From Primulina eburnea (Eukaryota > Streptophyta > Magnoliopsida > Lamiales > Gesneriaceae): a stretch of 64,000 nucleotides of DNA. Of the stretch, positions 12,843-21,992 are shown piece by piece (the first letter of the stretch is position 1; each line of letters opens with the position of its first letter). The position numbers were made by a program, and so were the translations under genes. The DNA lies in the NCBI RefSeq assembly GCF_022965805.1, contig NC_133114.1:2688761-2752760 (forward strand). The letters run 5' to 3'. The notes beneath the pieces are model-generated. The model was not told where the DNA came from. It did not search any database and saw only the letters and a program-made list of their open reading frames with translations.

Positions 12843-14472
12843 TGATAGGATCGATTAGGGGGGTAATCGTTGAGCTAAAATAGCTCGGTTCTTGAAATAT
12901 TGAACACCGATGAATTAAATCGAGTTTGGTGTTCAAACCAAGCAGAAAATACTCGAAATAATCCTTCGTAGAAACCGAATAAATATTTTGTAAACCATTT
13001 AAAATACATGCACGTTGAATGAGTTAAAATATTCAGTTGAAGCATTTTATCAAACACTTGGTGTACAATATTTTGGTATTTGAAGAACACATAAAATGCT
13101 TCAACAATGCATCTTTAAAACTATGAAATGATAAGTAAATGCAATAAAGAAATAGACACGAATTTGTTTATGGATGTTCGGAGATTTCAAACACTCCTAC
13201 GTCACCCCTTCTTCCCCTTGGGAAGGATCCACTAGAAGACTTTGATTTATACAACTCATTGTACAAACCCATTCAGCTAGGACTTACCCACTGCCTAAAA
13301 CTGAACTCCTAGCACTCAAGATTGTAGGCAGCACCTCACAATCAGCATATTGTTTAATGTCTCATATGCAAAGACTTCAAACACAATGTTTTACGTCTTT
13401 GTGTAAAGACTCACTCAACTAAACTTTTCAGCTCAAACTCTCTGTATATGTGTGAGTGATTGTATGTGAGGAATTTATCAGTTACAGTGTACATCTCAAA
13501 TGTTTCCTCACACAAGGGCTTGTGCTCTCAACTAGCTGATATATTCATGCTAAGTGCCCATGCTTTGAATCCACTTCAAAAGCTCTTGTTTGATCTTCAA
13601 TATGTTGTATTTATAAGCCCCAACAATGATATATACGTTAGACACAAGAATATGACCGTTGGGAATGTTTCTGTACTGTTTCAGGAAGTGCAACGGTCAA
13701 ATTCGTCTTGCTGGAAAATTTCCCAACTGGTCAACTCTGGTCAACTCAACTGGTCAATCGGTTCAACTGGTTCAGTTGGTCTGGTTCAGTTCAACTGGTT
13801 CAGTTGGACTGGTTCAACTGGTCTGGTTCAGTTCAACTGGTTCATTTCAGCTGGTCTGGTTCAGTTCAGCTGGTCTGGTTCAGTTCAACTAGTTCAGTTG
13901 GTTGGTCAACTGGTCAGCAGCTGGTTCAGTTTCAGCTGGTGTGCTGAAATCAGTCTAGCTGATTTCAGTTTGTGCAGAACCAGTAGCTTCATCGTCATTT
14001 ATCAGCATCGTAAGCTTCGATTCAGGCTTTGACTTATAAGAATGATTTGTAGATCTTTGTCTTATCTTTCCAACGCATTCTTAATCGCTTCGTTTCGATA
14101 ACCGAGCTGAGAGATATGACCAAAATACCGCAGCTGCTCAAACCCAACTGATTGCTGTTTTCGTGCAGTCAGTTCGTCACTTCAGCGATCAGTTAGCCCT
14201 TGATAACATTCGATTTTGTCCAACTGACGTGAAATACAACTTGTTCCAAATTGAGTTTTCTGATCAGTCCAGTTGGCGGATTATCGTTTGGATCATCCGG
14301 CTGAGAGATATCATCAAAATACAGAAGCTTGCCAGAAATTTAGTTTGTGCAGAATTCAGTTTCAGCTTGCTTCTTGTGTTTGCAACTTCACACTTGAGTA
14401 AATATGTTAGAAACACAATAACAAGTTTTGTTAACATCAAAATCAAGATTACGAACATGAAATGTTCCAACA
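12843..14472 (-). mobile_element. Solo LTR of the non-autonomous LTR family, TSD CACTA
   Basis: It reads TGTTGGAACATTTCATG.. to ..CGATCCTATCA on the minus strand and matches the two LTRs at 60026 and 62122. It is 1630 bp, flanked by CACTA at 12838-12842 and 14473-14477. No internal region is present, so LTR-LTR recombination is the simplest explanation. It is 70 bp longer than its relatives, mainly in the CAGTTGGTTCAACTGG array at 13725-13930. Frames in this array (repeated Gly-Ser-Thr or Gln-Leu-Val) are not proteins. Confidence 0.9.
13725..13930 (-). repeat. Minisatellite-like CAGTTG/CAACTG array inside an LTR
   Basis: Short degenerate units of the type tggttcagttcaactgg follow one another for about 200 bp. 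The same array is shorter in the LTRs at 60580-60705 and 62675-62800, so unit number varies between family members. Each unit holds CAGTTG or CAACTG, which fits both the E-box form CANNTG and the plant MYB core CNGTTR. Confidence 0.7.
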
Positions 14473-15818
14473 CACTAGTTTAATAATTATTTCTAATTAG
14501 ACTCTACAAGGCCCAATGCAATTTAATTCAACACTTGAATTAATTATTTCTATTTGGACTCTACTAGGCCCATTAGTGTTTAATTAATTCAACACTTGAA
14601 TTAATTTAATTTAGTCCATCATAATGTATATGAAAATCACAATTTTCAAATACATTACTCGTTTGACCAACTTTTAATTTAGGAACACTTACTCAAATAA
14701 AAAGTTACATTCTCCTTATAGAAATCATACTTCTATTTTATTTACACTTATAAACTCATTTATAAGCCGTTCAACACATTGAACTATTTTAACTTCTCAA
14801 CGGGTTCTAGAAAGCCAGTACTTGTGTGGCCCTCAATGGTTCATTGATACAACTAGCCGTGGGTTCACATCTCCATGTGATTCGGACTAAACATGTCCTT
14901 ATATGAGCATACCCCAATTGCTCCATTCTTAATTATCAACTCCTTGATAACAAGAACGTCAAAACTCAAGTCTGATAGTACCCAACGAATCATGTTAAAC
15001 GCCTAGTAGCATCGCTTACATGATTCCCTAGGTATCAAATGATAGTGCCTGCAAGAACCATTCAATTATGGTTAGCGTACAGTACGGTCTCTTCAACTCA
15101 TATATCCCGACCGATTCGACAACCATTGGTTTATCGAGAGTTGTCAATGAATCGATACTATATGTCATGTTGTAGTTGCATCGATGGTGTAATATATGAA
15201 ACCCCTTTCATAATTACCACCATACTCTGATCAGAGATTTCAATCTACATATACATGAGAACACATAGGATATCCATACCCGAAGGTAAGCGGTGAATCC
15301 CCGACTACAATGCATCGACTCCTATATGTTTCGACAGAACACCCAACCTTGCCACCTGATGACCCCATGAGAGTCGGTAAACAAGTCAAAGTGTAATTCT
15401 AGCACATAGAGTCTCAATGTTGTCCCGGGTCATAAGGACTAATGGTGTACAACCATAAACTAGGACGTTTCCACTCGATAAGTGAGAACCACTTGAAAAG
15501 TCCTTTATGAAGGGTTGTTCAGTGCACTCTACCAGGAGCACCTATCTGCATGCTCGGAGCACCTATCGGCATGCTCGGAACTGTTTAGAATATACAGTAT
15601 TCCAAATATGAGTTTCATGATACTCATCATATGAGCATCTCATATTCTTTCTACTATTTGTATATTCAAGGACTTTATCTATGCAACTAGCATGGGTATA
15701 CAGATAAAGAAGTGCCAAATAATAATTTCAAATATTATTAAAATAAATATCGTTCATACATAGAGTTTCATTGTGAACACTCGGCCAACACTTGGCTCGA
15801 CGGGCACCTACTCTAACA

Positions 15819-16575
15819 TTTGAAATATTTAAATATTTGGATTCCGAATAAAGTTGTGGAGTTTTATCAGTGGCAATGATAATTGGTATAAGAAACCATT
15901 GATGATCAATTGTGATAATAAAGCCGCTATATTATATTCAAAGAACAACTGGATCTTGTCAAAGCCAAAATATATTGAAATGGAGTTTCTAGTTGGAAGG
16001 AAATAATTCAGAGTGGTTGTGTATCAATTGAGTATATTATTGCAAACTCTGTAATTCCTGATACGTTTGTCATGGGTTGCCACCCAAGATGTTTATGGGA
16101 ATGTGACACACATTGATGTTGTCCATATAGATTATATGTATGTACAATAGGAGTTTGTGTTCGCTTTGAGCATTGAATCATTTAACATGATTTAAGTTTC
16201 TGTACAGAATAAGGTTTATTTGAATTACTCTGAAATAAAGTGATGACTTCATTGCAGTTTAGCATTTGGTTGAAAGTATGTTATTAGACTCTTTGAGTCA
16301 TTAGGAGGACCAGTTGAAAACTCAAATTTTATTCTTGAATCACATTTATGTATTTCCAACATACACATTCATACTTGATCTACGTTATTGATTATGCTAA
16401 TATTGTGATCATTGATGGGTCTAGTAATTTTAAATGTAGCGATGACTGCTTCGGTTTAATATTGGTATAATTGATAAGTCTGATTGTTAAGGAATATTTT
16501 GGTTTAGATAGCAAGAGCTCAATCCAGTTTTGCATATACAATATATGTATAACTTATGTGGCCCAAGTGGGAGAT
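15819..16575 (+). pseudogene. Copia RNase H remnant and PPT (right half of split element)
   Basis: Broken frames include KPLMINCDNKAAILYSKNN (about 15884-15945), the CDN motif of Copia RNase H, followed by SKPKYIEMEF. Stops and frameshifts are frequent. The segment ends in a purine tract (aagtgggagat, about 16565-16575) directly before an LTR start (TGTTGAAATT). It continues the element interrupted at 4561. Confidence 0.7.
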
Positions 16576-16998
16576 TGTTGAAATTATTTTGTGGGCTCAC
16601 ATAATTTAATTGATTGTACATGAACAAGCTATCTAATAAAGGACTCAATAGAGTGATCTAATTAATTATGAGTTTTCAAAGTATTAAATAAATTGGTATG
16701 GTCCACCTTATGTGTAGAAACTCAGTCCAATTAAGTCTTCTATGATGGGTTGATGACTGCTATGATTATATAAGATTATGGTCTCCGAGACACAGTGAAT
16801 AATACAGAATATATATGACTCATATATTCTAGATCTCTCTCATTCTCTCATCTAAGGCAATAATAAGGTAGTCAATTTTCTGTTGTTTTGAAAGATCCAT
16901 AATTCTGACGCTAGATCAATCGATGGATTCTGATACGTGTTTACTGTTATTTATATTTTCTGATAATTCGACATGAATTCCTGGCATGTTATGATATA
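16576..16998 (+). repeat. 3' LTR fragment of the old plus-strand Copia
   Basis: It begins TGTTGAAATT right after the PPT and includes a candidate promoter/leader region with 'tataagattatgg'. It is cut at 16998 by the Gypsy-type solo LTR. Whether the short piece after 19726 is its continuation cannot be told from sequence. Confidence 0.6.
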
Positions 16999-19721
16999 TG
17001 GATGAAACGTCCCTTACTTTTAACTTTAAAATACTATTTTTTTTTAATTTTATAAACATTTTTCTCTGATTTCAAAATCATCCAACATAAAAACTAATAT
17101 TTAAAAACCTCAAATTCATACAAATCCATAAATCGTTAACCACAAAGTCGCACGTCAATTTTAAAGAAAACTCAACATTAAAACTTCAAAACCATAGCAT
17201 AAACTCTTTACTAGCATAATCTTCAAAACTTTAATTTAAAACTTTAAACTTAAGTCTATTAGTGCGAAAAAATAAAAGTCCATCGGGAGTGTACTGTCCG
17301 ATCCGATCCACTCAAGCGTCAGCGCCTCCCTCAAAATCATCCTCACTTGCAACCATTCAAGCCTAGTGAGTCTAATAACTCAGACCGTCCTAACCATACG
17401 TAGCAAATAATACATATACAGGAACATGCATTGAAAAATCATACTTTTATTTAAAATAAGCTGGAATAAAACTTGTAAATGTAAATAAATCATTAAATCA
17501 TAAAGCTTTTCATCATCGTCTATCATTTTGGGTGAATTTTGATCTTTGAAATTGACTATCCTTTATTCTTTATCATTCATCCTCTGGTCGACTGATCAGT
17601 CTATATACACTGAGTACCTGGGGGCGGATTGGGCCATGGCCAAATATGAAAATACGATCGTTGGGCTCACTTTGGGGCCTTCTCCCGTAAACGGACTCCA
17701 TTTAGGGTCTTTTTCCTCATGATATCCCCACTTTTATCCTCTATGTCACAGTCAATTCATATCCTTCAAAATATTTTTTTCTTTCTTTTTATTTATAAAA
17801 TATCGTGTTCTTAAAAAATCGTAACAATTGCATTTTGGGAAAATCGTGCAGCCTTTGCATATATCATAAAAATATCATATTTTCATCATAAATATTTTAA
17901 AATATCATTTAGCATGTATTATGATTCTTCGAGACACTGCCAGACCTCTCGAACTACCCTGGATGTAAAATGGTCATTTTACCCCAGGACCCCAAACTTT
18001 TTTATTTTGACTACTTCTTACTCTTCTTGAGTCGAGCCTATCCCGAACCATCATATAATCTTAAATTTGACTTCTAATATTTTTCTTAGACGTAAACCCG
18101 AGCATTTCGATTTAATGACTTAATAGCTAAACAGTGAAGCGTTTCAAACCCAAATTAATTCAAAACTTAATATTTTCTTCCCAAATTTTAAACATAAACT
18201 TTTCATCTCTAAACTACCCCCGTGAACTATGATTCGACCCCCGTAGACCACGGTTCGAGTCCCTTACTTCTCCCTAGCCATATTCGAACCCTAAACCATT
18301 CCTAAGCCACGGTTTCCCAAAAAACCCGAGCCACCTTGGACCAGGCCTTGATCAGACCCTCCAAGACCCTACCTGAACTGGGCCAGGCCGGCGCACCAAC
18401 CCCTCGCCCTAAGCCATGCGCTCCTCTCCTCTATTCCCCAAGGTCGCAACTCACTCATCCATCGAGCCACCCTCGTCTAGGCCTAGCCAACCCTACACCA
18501 GACCCTTAACCACCATCGTAGGACCTTACCAGACAGTCCTGGCCAGCCCTAGCAACGCCATGCAGCCCCTCCACATGCAACCGAGCCGCACGCACTCTAG
18601 CTTTTTTTTCAAGGTTCGCGGTTGCCTCCTACCATTGCGCCACCCATCCAGCCACCCTAGGATTCCTTCTAGCCTCTGGAGGCAGCCAGCGCACGGTCAT
18701 GACCACGCCTGGTCGAGCCCTTATCCAGCCGCACTTCTTAGCCAAGACCAACGTCAAACGGCCCATGCAAAAACCCAAGCTTATACCCCTTTAGCCACGC
18801 ACTATTCCAGCCTACGTCCTTTGCTTAGACGACCTTTTCCTAGTCCTTTAACGTCTCCCTATGGCAGCGTTCTCCCTAGGACTCATAACACAATTCATAT
18901 CGCATCTCACACACGCATAAAACGTCAAAATTTTGAAAATAATCATCTAAACGTTAAATAATTTGAACAATAAAATTTTCATGCTTAAAAACAATAAACA
19001 CATATATTATGATTTGAATGGTGCAAAAAGAAATTTTAGAAACGTGTCTTTGCGTTAAAAACGCTCGAATATTCGATCGTTTGCGCGGGTTGCGAAAAAG
19101 AATGAACGGGCGACGAACAACCTTGGATTTTTTCTCTCAAATTTTTCGAAAATTTGGTGTGTGTGTGTGTGTGTGTGTGTGTTGTGTGCATTTTTCGGCT
19201 GCCCTAGGAGTTGAGAACCCTAGGTTTTTTATTTTATAATTTTCGAATTCAGGGTTTAAAAGTTAGGGTTTTTTAGGATTTTGGGTTTAAGAGTAATTAG
19301 ATCCATTAATCCTAGGTAAATTAGGCTCATTAAGGCCCGATTAATTATAAAATAAAGATTTACCAAAATCATTTTCAAAAATAATAACTTTCGGGTCCAT
19401 AATAGTCTTTTGTTTGACTAAAACCGGCTTCTCGGATAAAATGAGGCTAGACTCACAAAATAAAGTGGACTTCAGTATTTTCATACTATTTAATTGTAAT
19501 ATCGAGCCTTAAAAACATTTATCGAAAAATATTTTCATCCTATTCGTCCCCGATCTCCTTTCCCCGAGCAAAATCCTTAATTTCATTAAATCATGCAATT
19601 TAAACATTTAATCATATAAAATATATAATTTAAGCATTTAAAATTAATTAGATAAAATAAATAACCAATTCAAATAGTTTTTGTGCATGTGATTTGCGTA
19701 GACAGATTTTCGAACGTCACA
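16999..19721 (-). mobile_element. Gypsy-type solo LTR, TSD ATATA
   Basis: On the minus strand it starts TGTGACGTTCGAAAATC (right end, 19721) and ends ACGTTTCATCCA (left end, 16999). The flanks are ATATA at 16994-16998 and 19722-19726. The 2.72-kb length, TGTGACG start and a tract matching Gypsy LTR style (gttattagactcactaggc on the minus strand, near 17370) support a long Gypsy LTR. No gag or pol is attached. A (GT)n run lies at 19157-19182. It sits about 30 bp beyond the stop codon of LecRK1. The Ser/Pro-rich open frame at 18416-18961 is judged accidental. Confidence 0.8.
19157..19182. repeat. (GT)n microsatellite
   Basis: About 13 GT units in an uninterrupted run inside the Gypsy-type solo LTR. 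Confidence 0.95.
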
Positions 19722-19756
19722 ATATATTTAATCACATGAATTATAGATTTATTTTA

Positions 19757-21799
19757 TTAATTGTAATTTACACCGGAATTCGTAACCATATTCATGGAAG
19801 GACTGTAATATATCGGCACCGGCATCATTGCTGGAAGAACGGGCAATTGAGCCTCAAAATTCATCACATTCATCGCCTGTCGTATTGTGGGCCGATGCCG
19901 ATTATCTGGATGAACACACCATATCCCCACAACCAGCAATCTCTCCATTTCTTCACTCTTTTGCTCGATTCCTAGATCTTGATCCACCGCGTCGAGTATT
20001 TTTCCGGCACCGTAAAGTTTCCGCACCCATTCCACCAGTACCACTATATTATTTTCTTGGAATCCAACATCAATGGCTTTTCTACCACAAGTGATCTCTA
20101 ACAAAACGACCCCGAAACTATATACGTCGGATTCTTTGCTGGCCCTGCCGGAGATCGCATATTCGGGTGCCATGTACCCTGTCGTCCCCACCACCATCGT
20201 GATTTGTGACCCTTTCTCGTGATCGACGAGTCGAGCTAGGCCAAAATCACCGAGTTTGGCATTGAAGTTCGAATCCAACATGATGTTGCTTGACTTGATA
20301 TCTCGATGGACTACACAGTGATCCCATTCCTCGTGTAGATACAACAAAGCTGAGGCTAATCCCTGCGCAATTTTGTATCTAACTTCCCATGTCAACACCG
20401 AATTATGTTTAAAGAGATGTGAATCTAAGCTCCCATTTGGCAAGAACTCGTAAACAAGGAGGAGTTCACCTTTTTCGTGGCACCAACCGATGAGTTGGAC
20501 GAGGTTTCTGTGTCTTAATTGACTAATGATCTTCACTTCTGATGCATACTCTTTTGGCCCTTGTTGTGATCCCTTCGATATCCTTTTTACAGCAACATAT
20601 GAATCGGTTTCTTTAAAGTAACCTCTGTAAACTCCACCAAATCCTCCTTCTCCAACCTTTAATCCCTCTGCAAAATCATCAGTTCCACGGGCCAGTTCTT
20701 CGTACGAAAACCTCTTAGCCCCAGCGCACCTTTCAAATTCGTTCTCCATCGACGTGTCGATAGCATATGTATATGTTACAATTGGTTCCTTGATATATTT
20801 TTTCTTCTTCAAGAAACAACCTGCAAATCCCAAAACAAGAAGTACAATCAGCAATCCCGCAGCTCCTAATCCGAAAGCTAATCTCCAGACTCCCCGCTTC
20901 CTTTTCCAGTTTTCATCTACAATAATTAAGTTGACCGGGGGATCCGGTGTTGGGCTCGGAGCTGGCATTGGGCTCGGAGCTGGCACATTAGAAGTAACAT
21001 GGATAATTAAATTTGAATAAAAATCCCAAGACTTAACAGTATTTCTCTCGAAAAAATCTCCTGTTGCACCAGAAAAGCCAAACACAACTTTTTCAGGCAT
21101 GTAATCTCTGAGATCAACCACGCGGCTGAGGCTACCCGGTATGATTGTGTTATTAAAAGCATTTGTAAAATTAACAGTGAGAATCTTTGAACTGCCGGTG
21201 TAGCTAATCCAAGCTTCATTTTGCCTCCCCCGAGTAACATCATTCTGCCAATCAGCGGTTGCAACAGATACCATGGAATTTAGATTAATCCCAACATGTG
21301 GGGCAACTGGATCGAAAGAATTCTGGTAAGTATCGAATTCAACTGCAAAAAACGTCTCCTCAGATGAATTTGAATAAACACCGTCTGTATTAAGGCCTAT
21401 GCTTGCACCACCAGAGCCACTCCTCACGGATGAATTGACAGGAGCAAAGAAAAAGGTGATTCCATCCGCAAAATCGCTTCTCCCGCTTGAATCTATCACA
21501 AACGAAAAATGAGTCGAAAAATCACTCAAATTCCCGGAATTCTTGTCCCACAGATGCAGCGGCTCGACATAAGTGGCGCGACCCACTCTTGATACCCGTG
21601 AAACATTGAACTCATTCGGGGTGAGCTGAATCCCTTGGGGTGAGATGTAAGCATCTCCTTGGGTGTCGATGAAGCAATTGTTCTCGTTAGACCCGAAGCT
21701 GGCAAAGTTGAAGGATAACGAAACCGAAATAGTACTTGCGGGGGTGGAGAAGAGCAAGAAGAAGAAGAAGAAGTAAATCCCAATGGTGAAACAATGCAT
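19757..21799 (-). CDS. L-type lectin receptor kinase (LecRK1)
   Basis: A single-exon 680-residue receptor kinase. Residues 1-22 are a hydrophobic signal peptide. Residues 25-265 form a legume-lectin domain with the metal/sugar-site residues D112 (ADGITFF) and D156, N160, D163, H168 (VEFDT..N..D..PHVG). A Pro-rich linker follows at 272-290 and one membrane helix at about 304-330. The kinase spans about 377-645: glycine loop GEGGFGGVY (383-391), K405, HRD (498-500), DFG (518-520), APEY (544-547), so it is predicted active. The family acts at the plasma membrane in immunity and perception of extracellular signals; sequence style suggests clade IX. Start chosen because it directly precedes the signal peptide. 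The C-terminus ends at VNYN, about 45 residues earlier than the frame visible in LecRK2. A Copia lies 31 bp upstream. Confidence 0.93.
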   Translation of the reverse strand: MHCFTIGIYFFFFFLLFSTPASTISVSLSFNFASFGSNENNCFIDTQGDAYISPQGIQLTPNEFNVSRVSRVGRATYVEPLHLWDKNSGNLSDFSTHFSFVIDSSGRSDFADGITFFFAPVNSSVRSGSGGASIGLNTDGVYSNSSEETFFAVEFDTYQNSFDPVAPHVGINLNSMVSVATADWQNDVTRGRQNEAWISYTGSSKILTVNFTNAFNNTIIPGSLSRVVDLRDYMPEKVVFGFSGATGDFFERNTVKSWDFYSNLIIHVTSNVPAPSPMPAPSPTPDPPVNLIIVDENWKRKRGVWRLAFGLGAAGLLIVLLVLGFAGCFLKKKKYIKEPIVTYTYAIDTSMENEFERCAGAKRFSYEELARGTDDFAEGLKVGEGGFGGVYRGYFKETDSYVAVKRISKGSQQGPKEYASEVKIISQLRHRNLVQLIGWCHEKGELLLVYEFLPNGSLDSHLFKHNSVLTWEVRYKIAQGLASALLYLHEEWDHCVVHRDIKSSNIMLDSNFNAKLGDFGLARLVDHEKGSQITMVVGTTGYMAPEYAISGRASKESDVYSFGVVLLEITCGRKAIDVGFQENNIVVLVEWVRKLYGAGKILDAVDQDLGIEQKSEEMERLLVVGIWCVHPDNRHRPTIRQAMNVMNFEAQLPVLPAMMPVPIYYSPSMNMVTNSGVNYN

Positions 21800-21830
21800 G
21801 CTTGCTGATACTCTGTTTTGGTCGTGTAAG

Positions 21831-21985
21831 TGTAGAATTACGATGAAACGATATTGTAACTGAATTTATTCCGCATACATGTTCTGTCAAATTACAGTTG
21901 TAGGCATTTATATACAAGGTAGAAGAAGAAACGTGTTTATTCTAAGTAGCACTTTTATGTGTACTAACTCTAACTAACACTAACA
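21831..21985 (-). repeat. 3' LTR of the young Copia (155 bp), upstream of LecRK1
   Basis: It is base-for-base identical to 26434-26588. It starts TGTTAGTG and ends TTCTACA on the minus strand. It has a TATA box, and AATAAA-type words at about 21866 and 21935. It lies in the same direction as LecRK1, 31 bp from its ATG. Confidence 0.95.
21905..21918 (-). promoter_or_regulatory. TATA box in Copia LTR facing LecRK1
   Basis: The minus strand reads TTGTATATAAATGCC, a good plant TATA box. It lies about 105-115 bp upstream of the LecRK1 ATG (21799), so a transcript starting about 30 bp downstream would contain a short 5' UTR and LecRK1 as its first open frame. That this drives LecRK1 is inference. 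Confidence 0.6.
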
Positions 21986-21992
21986 CTCCCCC

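Larger units (their letters stand above)
4562..15818 (-). mobile_element. Minus-strand Copia, long LTRs, TSD TTTGA
   Basis: Both ends are clear: left border TGAAAGGG at 4562, right border CTCTAACA ending at 15818, flanked by TTTGA (4557-4561 and 15819-15823). The LTRs are 4562-6808 (3' LTR) and 12191-15818 (5' LTR, containing a nested solo LTR). Next to the 5' LTR is a primer-binding site complementary to initiator Met-tRNA (about 12175-12188). The PPT is at about 6809-6822. Gag-pol runs from 10386 to 6823 with several lesions. LTR length and protease motif (VLDTGCGSH) suggest the Tork/Angela side of Copia; lineage is tentative. Confidence 0.88.
12191..15818 (-). repeat. 5' LTR of the minus-strand Copia, split by a solo LTR
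   Basis: Without the insert (12843-14472 plus 5 bp) it is about 1.99 kb and matches 4562-6808. Compared with that copy it has lost two blocks. The first loss, near 15540-15585, is marked by a short direct repeat (gagcacctatc.gcatgctcgg twice), which looks like a repair scar. The second is near 15735. The partner LTR at 5205-5215 shows the unoccupied version of the site where the solo LTR landed. Confidence 0.85.
3120..16998 (+). mobile_element. Old plus-strand Copia, split by a nested Copia
   Basis: The left part (3120-4561) holds a leader with repeats, a gag start and decayed pol. The right part (15819-16998) continues the same pol (RNase H), then a PPT (about 16564-16575) and an LTR starting TGTTGAAATT at 16576. 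The two parts are separated exactly by the minus-strand Copia at 4562-15818, which made the 5-bp duplication TTTGA. The reading passes from the decayed RT end on the left into RNase H on the right. The 5' LTR is not recognisable. The 3' LTR is itself interrupted by the Gypsy-type solo LTR at 16999. Confidence 0.7.

Noticed and set aside
13460..14032. 190-codon plus-strand frame with Gly-Ser-Thr and Gln-Leu-Val repeats
   Set aside because: It lies wholly inside a solo LTR and its repeats come from the CAGTTGGTTCAACTGG array, open in several frames at once. Same for the frames at 60466-60876 and 62561-62971.
18416..18961. 181-codon Ser/Pro-rich frame
   Set aside because: Inside the Gypsy-type solo LTR, compositionally C-rich, no domain, no conserved motif.
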